From Oscillospiraceae bacterium (GTDB lineage Bacteria; Bacillota; Clostridia; Oscillospirales; Ruminococcaceae), in the NCBI GenBank assembly GCA_017848155.1, contig JAGAKC010000338.1, positions 1 to 5,067 on the forward strand: a DNA stretch of 5,067 bases. Direction: 5' to 3'. The translations under genes were made by a program, and so were the position numbers. This document shows, in pieces, positions 1 to 5,067 of this stretch. The notes beneath the pieces are model-generated. The model was given only the letters and a program-made list of their open reading frames with translations. It was not told the origin of the DNA and did not search any database. How positions within the stretch are numbered: the stretch's first letter is position 1; each line of letters begins with the position of its first letter.

Positions 1-21
1 ATTTCAGATTATATATGCAGA

Positions 22-25
22 GAGG
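22..25 (+). promoter_or_regulatory. Ribosome binding site of the PHP phosphatase gene
   Basis: GAGG at 22-25, inside GAGGTGAT, matches the anti-Shine-Dalgarno sequence well. Four consecutive in-frame start-type codons follow (GTG 25, ATG 28, ATG 31, GTG 34). GTG 25 overlaps the site and ATG 28 is only 2 bases away. ATG 31 (5-base spacer) or GTG 34 (8-base spacer) therefore fit best. Confidence 0.6.
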
Positions 26-30
26 TGATG

Positions 31-825
31 ATGGTGAGGGCTGATCTTCATGTTCATTCATCGTTTTCAAGCGACAGCGAGGAGAGCACGGAGCGTCAGG
101 TGCTTGCAGCCATCGACGCAGGCATAAAGACTCTCTGTATAACAGAGCATATGGATATGGACTATCCCACGGGAGAGTTCATTCTGGATACGTCAGCCTA
201 CCGCACAGAGCTGATGCGGTTAAGAGAGCTTTATTCTGACAGGATAGAGCTGCTTTACGGTGTGGAGCTTGGTCTGATGGACTATCTTGCACCACGGTTG
301 TATGATTACACACGGTCGCAGGATCTCGATTTTGTTATCGGCTCGTCCCATCTTGTTGACGGCATTGATCCGTATTACCCGGGTTATTTTGACAAGCTGG
401 GTGACAGAGAGGGAATACTTCGATATCTTCAGAGCATTCTCGACAATGTGCGTGCCTTTGATGATTTCGATGTTTACGGACATCTTGACTATGTGGTGAG
501 ATACAGCAGTGAAAAGACATATCGCCCGTCAGACTATACGGATATCATTGAGGAGATACTCAAAAAGCTCATCTCCATGGGTAAGGGTATTGAGCTTAAC
601 ACGGCAGGACTTAAGTATGGTCTTGGCTGGGCGCATCCTCATCCCGAGGTGCTGAAGCGCTACCGTGAGCTTGGCGGTGAGATCATCACCGTGGGCAGTG
701 ATGGCCATAAGGCGGAGCATGTGGCTTATGATTTTGACAAAGCGGCGAAGATACTCACTGACGCAGGTTTTGAGTATTATACCGTTTTTCGTAAACGTCA
801 GGCTGAATTTGTTAAAATAGGTTAG
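31..825 (+). CDS. hisJ: PHP-domain phosphatase, histidinol-phosphatase (HisJ/HisK) family
   Basis: Predicted cytoplasmic metal-dependent phosphatase of the PHP superfamily. The usual assignment is hydrolysis of L-histidinol phosphate to histidinol in histidine synthesis. Translated from ATG 31 it has 264 residues, a normal length for this family. All the expected metal ligands are visible: the N-terminal DLHVHSSFSSDS motif (H7, H9, D15), TEH (E39, H40), the Glu of YGVELG (E79), GSSH (H107), GHLDY (H151) and the C-terminal GSDGH (D224, H226). The fold is one complete PHP barrel with no extra domain. The start was chosen by Shine-Dalgarno spacing; translation from 25, 28 or 34 would change only a few residues. 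The gene stands alone, ends in a strong terminator and has no his genes beside it in the window. The exact substrate is therefore inferred from family; a phosphatase or phosphoesterase acting on another small molecule remains possible. Confidence 0.88.
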   Translation: MVRADLHVHSSFSSDSEESTERQVLAAIDAGIKTLCITEHMDMDYPTGEFILDTSAYRTELMRLRELYSDRIELLYGVELGLMDYLAPRLYDYTRSQDLDFVIGSSHLVDGIDPYYPGYFDKLGDREGILRYLQSILDNVRAFDDFDVYGHLDYVVRYSSEKTYRPSDYTDIIEEILKKLISMGKGIELNTAGLKYGLGWAHPHPEVLKRYRELGGEIITVGSDGHKAEHVAYDFDKAAKILTDAGFEYYTVFRKRQAEFVKIG

Positions 826-827
826 TT

Positions 828-869
828 AAAAATCTGTCATGATCTTTGTTGATTGTGACAGATTTTTTT
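828..869 (+). terminator. Intrinsic terminator after the PHP phosphatase gene
   Basis: A perfect 12-bp stem (828-839 pairs with 856-867, core TCTGTCA/TGACAGA) continues inward through five more pairs, two of them G-U (840-844 with 851-855), to a six-base loop at 845-850. It begins 3 bases after the stop codon and runs into a T-tract (863-869). A-rich sequence on the left arm means it could also work on the minus strand, but no minus-strand gene lies there. Confidence 0.9.
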
Positions 870-878
870 GTTTATAAT
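849..878 (+). promoter_or_regulatory. Possible weak upstream promoter of hpf
   Basis: A perfect TATAAT (873-878) lies 18 bases after TTGATT (849-854). The -35 element sits inside the right part of the terminator hairpin. The perfect dyad at 886-900 would fall right at its start point. The match could be chance in AT-rich intergenic DNA. Confidence 0.3.
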
Positions 879-885
879 CAGCATG

Positions 886-900
886 AACAGACCGTCTGTT
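886..900. promoter_or_regulatory. 15-bp perfect inverted repeat, candidate operator
   Basis: AACAGAC-C-GTCTGTT is a perfect dyad with 7-bp arms around one central base. The loop is too short for it to form a full RNA hairpin, so a protein-binding site is the better reading. It lies about 40 bases upstream of the main hpf -35 element and just downstream of a TATAAT. I do not recognise the regulator; the spacing does not match a LexA box. Confidence 0.35.
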
Positions 901-941
901 TGTGTAAAATGTCAAAAACTATTAAAGTATTTAAAAAGTAC

Positions 942-970
942 TTGTATATTTCGGATAAATATGGTACAAT
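942..970 (+). promoter_or_regulatory. Extended -10 SigA-type promoter of hpf
   Basis: The -35 element TTGTAT (942-947) and the -10 element TACAAT (965-970) are separated by 17 bases. A TGN extension sits directly before the -10 (TGG at 962-964). The expected start is near 975-978, giving a leader of about 50 bases before hpf. The region upstream is A/T-rich. hpf homologues are often under stress or stationary-phase sigma factors in other Firmicutes, but I see no clear alternative sigma motif here. Confidence 0.7.
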
Positions 971-980
971 GTTGAAAGAG

Positions 981-997
981 AGATCAGATATTGATCT
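981..997 (+). promoter_or_regulatory. Small hairpin at the 5' end of the hpf leader
   Basis: AGATCA (981-986) and TGATCT (992-997) form a perfect 6-bp stem around a five-base loop. It lies only a few bases after the expected transcription start. It may protect the 5' end of the mRNA or serve as a small operator; it does not reach the ribosome binding site at 1015-1019. Confidence 0.35.
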
Positions 998-1027
998 ACT
1001 CATCACAAATCACGAGAGGATGATTTT

Positions 1028-1546
1028 ATGAAAGTTACTATCGCTGCTAAGAAACTCAATATTTCTCAGTCTTTTACCGACTATGCAGAGCAGAAGCTCA
1101 ACGCAAAGCTGGATCGCTTCTTCCCTGATGAAGCTGAAGCAAAGATCACACTGGCAGAGCGCCGTGAGATGATCATTCTGGAGCTTACCGTTAAATATAA
1201 CGGAATCATATATCGTGCAGAGCAGTCCGCCAAGGACAAGAACGATGCACTTGATGTTACCATCGATCGTATCATCCGCCAGATCAGAAAGCAGAAGACA
1301 AAGGTCGAAAAGAACCTGCGTACAGGCGCTTTTGCAGGTCTGGAGCCTGAGGCAGAGGAGAAGGAGTACGAGGTCATCCGTTATAAGAAGTTTGCTATGA
1401 AGCCTATGACGGTGGATGAGGCTATCCTTCAGATGAACCTGCTGGATCATGAGTTCTTTATGTTCAAGAACGCCGAAACAGGCATCGTAAACGTTGTTTA
1501 CCGCAGAGAAGAGGGCAACTACTCCGTACTTGTACCCGAAGAATGA
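1028..1546 (+). CDS. hpf: Ribosome hibernation-promoting factor, long form (HPF)
   Basis: Cytoplasmic factor that binds the decoding and mRNA channel of the 30S subunit. Long HPF pairs 70S ribosomes into inactive 100S dimers in slow growth or starvation. The 172-residue product has both expected parts. The N-terminal S30AE/YfiA domain covers roughly residues 1-96, including the basic helix around residues 81-95 rich in Arg and Lys. A variable acidic linker follows (about 97-114). The C-terminal dimerisation domain (about 115-170) has the family signature HEFFMFKNAETG followed by NVVYRREEGNYSVLVPE. Length and architecture are those of the Firmicutes long form, not the short enterobacterial HPF or YfiA. 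ATG 1028 is preceded by AGAGG at 1015-1019 with an 8-base spacer. It has its own promoter (942-970) and is followed by a GC-rich hairpin. Confidence 0.96.
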   Translation: MKVTIAAKKLNISQSFTDYAEQKLNAKLDRFFPDEAEAKITLAERREMIILELTVKYNGIIYRAEQSAKDKNDALDVTIDRIIRQIRKQKTKVEKNLRTGAFAGLEPEAEEKEYEVIRYKKFAMKPMTVDEAILQMNLLDHEFFMFKNAETGIVNVVYRREEGNYSVLVPEE

Positions 1547-1557
1547 TCTGATATTAT
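1530..1557 (+). promoter_or_regulatory. Possible promoter for the transglutaminase-like gene
   Basis: TTGTAC (1530-1535), inside the last codons of hpf, and TATTAT (1552-1557) are separated by 16 bases. Transcription would then start within the hairpin at 1558-1578. The match is moderate and the only support; co-transcription with hpf is an equally good explanation. Confidence 0.25.
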
Positions 1558-1578
1558 ACCCCCGACATTGTCGGGGGT
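1558..1578 (+). terminator. GC-rich intercistronic hairpin, partial terminator or mRNA processing element
   Basis: A perfect 9-bp stem (ACCCCCGAC at 1558-1566 with GTCGGGGGT at 1570-1578) closes on a three-base loop, 11 bases after the hpf stop. The following bases are CAATTATG; a five-T run comes only at 1587-1591. A standard intrinsic terminator needs the T-run directly after the stem, so termination is probably weak or absent. The hairpin may instead protect the 3' end of hpf mRNA and lower expression of the next gene. Confidence 0.5.
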
Positions 1579-1605
1579 CAATTATGTTTTTGAAAGAGGT
1601 AAATT

Positions 1606-3093
1606 ATGAAAAGGAAGATGTTCAGTATTCTGCTTACGGCAGTGCTTGCTGTAAATTCCTATGCGCTGATAAGCGATACGCTGTCGGTATCGTCTGTCGT
1701 GGAGGCAGCGTCATCAGTACCTGCTCCAAAACCGTCCGCTAAAGCAGGAACAAAGTACGTCAGCGACAGCTTCAGGCTTAAGCTGACCTGTGCTGACAGC
1801 TCTGCTACGATAATGTACAGTACAGGCGGCAGCTTCAAGGAATACACAGGCGAGATAACACTGAAAAAGACCACCACGATAAAGACCTATGCGGTATCTT
1901 CCAACGGTGAAAAGAGCAAGACTGTTTCCTATAAGTACAAGCTGTCACCCAAGGTGACGGTAAGTAAGGCAAGCGGTCGCTATTACTCTGCGATAAGTGT
2001 GAAGCTGAAAGCTCCTGACGGCGCAAAGCTTTACTATACGCTTGACGGCTCGCTGCCGACAACAAGCTCGGAGAAGTACAGCAAGGCTCTTAAGCTGGAC
2101 GAAAGCTGTACTCTGCGTGTGCTGGTGAAAAAGACAGGCTTTTCGTCAAGGTACATTACCCGTGACTACACCATAGCTGGAAAGAACGAAGATATATCGG
2201 GTGACTACAAGGGCAAGTACTTTTATTCTACTCTGAACTACAGTGAGAAGCTGTACTATCAGAGGATGTTTGAAAGTGCGGAGAGATTCGAGGACAAAGT
2301 TGATACCGAAGGTCTTGATATGAGCAAGGTGGACACATATAAGGTGGTATGCGCACTGAGGTATGATAATCCTCAGTTCTTCTACCTGTCCAACAGCAGC
2401 TCATATGATATGGAGCGACCTCCTGTAGCTGCAAAAAAGACTCAGAAACAGCTGGAGGCTGCTGCCGACAAGGTGGTGTCAAAGGCATTACAGTACAGTG
2501 ATATCAAGGAGCGTGCAAAGTACATCCATGATGCGATAAAGGATATGACCGCATACAGTGCGTGGGGAGATGAAACCAACGGCCGTGCAGACGGTCCTCT
2601 GCTCTGGGGCTCTGCAAGGTGCGAGGGCTACGGGCATGCGTTTGCATATCTGTGTCAGAGAGCCGGTATTGACGCTGTCTGCGTTACTGGCTTCGGCGCA
2701 ACAGGCAGTCATCTGTGGAACTCGATTCGTATCGGCAATGAATGGTATCACGTTGATGTGACCTTTGATGAGAATTTCGGATACGAATATTTCTGCGTAG
2801 ATGACGCTTACATAAAGCTTGACCATGTTGCGGAAGATATCCTTGATTTCCCGGGGGATATGGAATTTGATATGAAGAAGGTCGAAAAGGAGTATAAGGA
2901 GTTCGTAGATGCAATTGTAAAGAACTACAAGAATGGCATAACAGAAGCTACCTACTATTTCAGTGAGGATGTTATGGGCGTAATGCTTCAGAGGACCTGC
3001 GGCTATCTTATGAGCGACCTGTGGGACAGAGGTGTCGATAAACAGCCGTGGTACAGCTATGGCGGCACTCATATCAACATAAGCCTTAGATAA
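1606..3093 (+). CDS. Secreted transglutaminase-like protein with two chitobiase-C-terminal-type repeats
   Basis: Predicted exported protein of 495 residues, specific role unknown. A basic start and hydrophobic core (residues 2-16) form a signal peptide; cleavage could be after SYA (20) or VEA (34). Two repeats of the CHB_HEX_C/Fn3-associated type follow: about 40-113, less regular, and about 114-190, with the typical YTLDGSLPTTSS core at 144-155. Residues about 200-320 are a helical region found before this kind of domain. The transglutaminase-like domain (about 290-400) has an intact triad: C339 in SARCEGYGHAF, H369 in GSHLWNS and D384 in WYHVDVTFDE. About 95 further residues close the protein. 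There is no LPXTG, dockerin, S-layer or late membrane segment, so it is probably released or bound non-covalently to wall or polysaccharide. Members of this fold act as proteases, amidases or cross-linkers; the sequence does not decide which. AGAGG at 1595-1599, 6 bases before ATG 1606, supports the start. Confidence 0.88.
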   Translation: MKRKMFSILLTAVLAVNSYALISDTLSVSSVVEAASSVPAPKPSAKAGTKYVSDSFRLKLTCADSSATIMYSTGGSFKEYTGEITLKKTTTIKTYAVSSNGEKSKTVSYKYKLSPKVTVSKASGRYYSAISVKLKAPDGAKLYYTLDGSLPTTSSEKYSKALKLDESCTLRVLVKKTGFSSRYITRDYTIAGKNEDISGDYKGKYFYSTLNYSEKLYYQRMFESAERFEDKVDTEGLDMSKVDTYKVVCALRYDNPQFFYLSNSSSYDMERPPVAAKKTQKQLEAAADKVVSKALQYSDIKERAKYIHDAIKDMTAYSAWGDETNGRADGPLLWGSARCEGYGHAFAYLCQRAGIDAVCVTGFGATGSHLWNSIRIGNEWYHVDVTFDENFGYEYFCVDDAYIKLDHVAEDILDFPGDMEFDMKKVEKEYKEFVDAIVKNYKNGITEATYYFSEDVMGVMLQRTCGYLMSDLWDRGVDKQPWYSYGGTHINISLR

Positions 3094-3099
3094 AAGTAA

Positions 3100-3139
3100 G
3101 ACCCTTTATACGGTTTAGAACTGTATAAAGGGTCATTTT
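3100..3139. terminator. Bidirectional terminator between convergent genes
   Basis: GACCCTTTATAC (3100-3111) pairs perfectly with GTATAAAGGGTC (3123-3134). Four inner pairs, one of them G-U (3112-3115 with 3119-3122), give a 16-bp stem and a three-base loop. On the plus strand ATTTTT follows directly (3135-3140). On the minus strand a shorter T-run (complement of 3092-3095) comes after a 4-base gap. It starts 6 bases after the transglutaminase-like stop and lies 7 bases past the punA stop, so it probably serves both. Confidence 0.88.
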
Positions 3140-3141
3140 TA

Positions 3142-3978
3142 TTATTTGTTTGCTGCGCTGATATCTGTTATCGCTCTTGTTACAAGGCGCTTGAACAGCG
3201 GTGCAACTCTGTCTGCGGTCTCCTGGACCTCAGCATGGGTAAGAGGATTCTGCGAGATGCCTGCTGCAAGGTTTGAGATGCAGCTGATGCCGCATATCTC
3301 CATTCCTGCATGACGTGCAGCCATAGCCTCCACAGCGGTGGACATGCCCACTGCGTCTGCGCCAAGCGCACTGTACATGCGTATCTCGGCAGGGGATTCG
3401 TAATTCGGGCCTGTCGTCTGTACATACACGCCCTCTCTGAGCGGTATCCTTTCGTCTGTTGCAGCGTTTCTGATAATGTTCCTGAGGCGCTTGCTGTATA
3501 TCTCGGACATATCAGGGAATCGCACACCAAGCTCGTCGATATTCGCACCGATAAGGGGCGAGGGAACAAAGGACGAGATGTGGTCTGTTATCATCATGAA
3601 ATCGCCGCAGTTGAAGGTGCGGTTGATACCGCCTGCAGCGTTTGTGAGGAACAGGGTCTTTGCACCCATCAGCTTCATCAGTCTTGTGGGGAGCACCACG
3701 TCCTGTACGGGATAGCCTTCGTAGTAGTGAACTCGTCCCTGCATCGCAACGATCGGAACACCGCCTGCATAGCCGAAAACGAATCTGCCCTTGTGACCGA
3801 GTACAGTGGACACAGGGAAGCCGTCAAGCTCTCTGTAGTCCAGCACCTCCTTGACGTCCATCGTGTCTGCATAGTCACCAAGACCGCTTCCGAGTATCAG
3901 TGCCAGCTCAGGTCTGAAGCTTATCTTCTTTTCAAAGGAATCATAGCATTTTAAAAGCTTTTCGTATACTGCGTTCAT
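3142..3978 (-). CDS. punA: Purine nucleoside phosphorylase, trimeric PNP-I type
   Basis: Cytoplasmic enzyme that splits purine nucleosides with phosphate into free base and (deoxy)ribose 1-phosphate. The 278-residue product matches the usual size. Visible motifs are GSGLG (30-34, phosphate loop), GHKGR (61-65), MQGRVHYYEGYP (79-90), TNAAGG (112-117), GPNYESPAE (190-198, purine-site E194), VGMST (210-214) and SCISN (232-236). By comparison with human PNP, N236 matches Asn243, which selects 6-oxopurines (inosine, guanosine), and H248 matches His257. Methylthioadenosine phosphorylases have Asp where N236 is, so that assignment is unlikely. The reading frame is open further upstream to 4068, but that part overlaps ahcY. 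ATG at 3978 follows GGGAGG with a 6-base spacer. The gene starts one base after the ahcY stop and must share its transcript. Confidence 0.95.
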   Translation of the reverse strand: MNAVYEKLLKCYDSFEKKISFRPELALILGSGLGDYADTMDVKEVLDYRELDGFPVSTVLGHKGRFVFGYAGGVPIVAMQGRVHYYEGYPVQDVVLPTRLMKLMGAKTLFLTNAAGGINRTFNCGDFMMITDHISSFVPSPLIGANIDELGVRFPDMSEIYSKRLRNIIRNAATDERIPLREGVYVQTTGPNYESPAEIRMYSALGADAVGMSTAVEAMAARHAGMEICGISCISNLAAGISQNPLTHAEVQETADRVAPLFKRLVTRAITDISAANK

Positions 3979-3979
3979 T

Positions 3980-5067
3980 TTATACCTCCCAGCCGTTGAG
4001 ATATTTCTCCTGTTCGGGTGTGAGCTTATCGATCTCGATACCCCAGCTTGCGATCTTGCGCAGTGCAACCTCTCTGTCTACTTCTGCGGGTACGTTTACG
4101 GTCATGCTGCCGTCCTTGCCAAGCTTGCCCTTGTTCTTTACAACGTGGAGAGCAGACAGCGCCTGGATAGCAAAGCTCATATCCATGATCTCTGCGGGGT
4201 GTCCGTCGCCTGCTGCGAGGTTTACAAGACGTCCCTCTGCGATGATGAATACGGTGTTGCCGTTTGCCAGCCTGTAACCCATGATGTTGTTTCTTGCAAG
4301 GTAGCTGTCTGTTGCTATCTCACGCAGCTTTGCCATGTTTACTTCCACATCGAAGTGACCTGCGTTGCAGCAGATAGCTCCGTCCTTCATGTTGAGGAAT
4401 GCTTCCTCTCCGATAACGTCTGCGCAGCCTGTAACGGTAACGAAGAAATCGCCCACCTTTGCAGCCTCACGCATAGGCATTACCTTGAAGCCGTCCATTA
4501 CTGCCTCCATAGCCTTGATGGGGTCTATCTCTGTGACGATGACCTCAGCGCCAAGACCCTTTGCACGCATTGCAACACCCTTACCGCACCAGCCATAGCC
4601 TGCAACTACGACATTCTTTCCTGCAACGATGAGGTTGGTCGTACGGTTTATTCCGTCCCATACAGACTGACCTGTGCCGTAGCGGTTGTCGAAAAGATGC
4701 TTGCAGTCAGCGTCGTTTACAAGCACCATCGGGAATTTCAGCGCTCCTGCCTTGTCCATTGCAAGCAGGCGGATTATACCTGTGGTCGTTTCCTCGCAGC
4801 CGCCGATGACCTCGGGGATAAGCTCGGGACGCTCGTTGTGGATGAGGTTTACAAGGTCGCCGCCATCGTCGATGATGACGTTGGGACGTGCGTCTATGAC
4901 CCTGGAGATATGACGGTGATACTCTTCGTCTGTAGCGTCGTACCATGCGAATACGTTAAGTCCGTCGTGTACAAGGGCAGCGGCAACGTCGTCCTGTGTG
5001 GAGAGCGGATTGCTTCCTGTTACATACATCTCTGCGCCGCCTGCTGCGAGCACCTTGCAGAGGTATG
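3980..5067 (-). CDS. ahcY: Adenosylhomocysteinase (S-adenosylhomocysteine hydrolase), 5' part outside window
   Basis: NAD-dependent cytoplasmic enzyme that cleaves S-adenosylhomocysteine to homocysteine and adenosine, relieving inhibition of methyltransferases. The open frame runs off the window edge; I estimate that some 50-60 N-terminal residues are missing. The visible part begins YLCKVLAAGGAEMYVTGSNP. Numbering from the GTG at 5053, it shows DDGGD (62-66), EETTTG (87-92), K118 and D122 of KHLFDN, the NAD Rossmann loop GYGWCGKG (152-159), TEIDP (174-178), AGHFDVE (231-237) and GDGHPAEIMDMSF (282-294). The C-terminus ends LTPEQEKYLNGWEV and lacks the Lys and Tyr tail (KPDHYRY-like) that reaches into the neighbouring subunit in human-type enzymes. 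The tail and NRYGTGQS (Thr where human has Cys195) point to the short archaeal/Thermotoga-like subfamily. Some archaeal members prefer S-inosylhomocysteine, so the true substrate is open. Confidence 0.95.
   Translation of the reverse strand, partial: YLCKVLAAGGAEMYVTGSNPLSTQDDVAAALVHDGLNVFAWYDATDEEYHRHISRVIDARPNVIIDDGGDLVNLIHNERPELIPEVIGGCEETTTGIIRLLAMDKAGALKFPMVLVNDADCKHLFDNRYGTGQSVWDGINRTTNLIVAGKNVVVAGYGWCGKGVAMRAKGLGAEVIVTEIDPIKAMEAVMDGFKVMPMREAAKVGDFFVTVTGCADVIGEEAFLNMKDGAICCNAGHFDVEVNMAKLREIATDSYLARNNIMGYRLANGNTVFIIAEGRLVNLAAGDGHPAEIMDMSFAIQALSALHVVKNKGKLGKDGSMTVNVPAEVDREVALRKIASWGIEIDKLTPEQEKYLNGWEV
3985..3990 (-). promoter_or_regulatory. punA ribosome binding site inside the end of ahcY
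   Basis: On the minus strand GGGAGG (3990-3985) is part of the Trp and Glu codons near the end of ahcY. TATAAA then separates it from the punA ATG at 3978. It decides the punA start against the longer open frame to 4068. The ahcY stop (3982-3980) lies between this site and the ATG, an arrangement typical of translational coupling. Confidence 0.8.

Noticed and set aside
925..943. Inverted repeat AAGTA...TACTT around the hpf -35 region
   Set aside because: The arms are only 5 bp with a 9-base A/T-rich spacer, within the level expected by chance in such sequence.
828..1027. Riboswitch or structured ncRNA in the hpf upstream region
   Set aside because: Beyond the terminator, the short dyad and the 6-bp leader hairpin I see no multi-stem architecture or known aptamer motif, and the predicted leader is only about 50 bases.
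846..1031. 61-residue plus-strand open frame between the first terminator and hpf
   Set aside because: It begins with TTG inside the terminator hairpin, has no ribosome binding site, runs through the hpf promoter and overlaps the hpf start codon. Its composition looks like translated AT-rich non-coding DNA.
1494..1742. 82-residue plus-strand open frame spanning the end of hpf and the start of the secreted protein gene
   Set aside because: It overlaps two well-supported genes in another frame, crosses the intercistronic hairpin and has no ribosome binding site.
2488..3072. 194-residue minus-strand open frame opposite the transglutaminase-like gene
   Set aside because: It is antisense to the triad-bearing domain and has no recognisable domain. 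The sense protein is clearly the coding one.
3310..3954. 214-residue plus-strand open frame opposite punA
   Set aside because: It is antisense to a well-conserved gene, low in recognisable motifs and rich in Cys and His, as expected of a reverse-frame shadow.
3979..4068. N-terminal extension of punA to the upstream ATG at 4068
   Set aside because: The extra 30 residues lie wholly inside the conserved end of ahcY, do not resemble any PNP N-terminus, and a strong ribosome binding site sits before the internal ATG at 3978.

Overview
The window looks like a chromosomal segment of a Gram-positive anaerobe of the class Clostridia, most likely a Ruminococcus-like member of the Oscillospiraceae. This is inferred from protein style: a long-form HPF, a PHP-type histidinol-phosphatase, a secreted transglutaminase-fold protein with chitobiase-type repeats, and strong AGAGG/GGGAGG ribosome binding sites. 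There is no rRNA or other phylogenetic marker, so genus is a guess. No mobile element, CRISPR array, tRNA or rRNA was seen.

Left half, plus strand: (1) a PHP-family histidinol-phosphatase-like gene (about 31-825), closed by a strong intrinsic terminator (828-869); (2) a 202-base intergenic region with a 15-bp perfect dyad, a good extended -10 SigA-type promoter (942-970) and a small hairpin near the expected 5' end of the transcript; (3) hpf, the long-form ribosome hibernation factor (1028-1546); (4) a GC-rich intercistronic hairpin without an adjacent U-tract (1558-1578); (5) a 495-residue predicted secreted protein (1606-3093) with two chitobiase/Fn3-associated-like repeats and a transglutaminase-like domain whose Cys-His-Asp triad is intact.

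Right half, minus strand: ahcY (5067-3980, its start lies outside the window) and punA (3978-3142) form a tightly coupled pair, with one base between stop and start. The convergent plus-strand and minus-strand units meet at a 16-bp hairpin (3100-3134) that probably terminates both.

Functionally, ahcY-punA is a methyl-cycle and purine-salvage unit: AhcY removes S-adenosylhomocysteine (or its deaminated form) and PunA phosphorolyses the released nucleoside. AhcY is of the short archaeal/Thermotoga-like type, and PunA carries the Asn typical of 6-oxopurine specificity. Together they raise the possibility of an inosine-based route (S-inosylhomocysteine to inosine to hypoxanthine). That is the most interesting hypothesis here. 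The rest is ordinary core genome plus one secreted accessory protein; I see no clear sign of a wholly new system.
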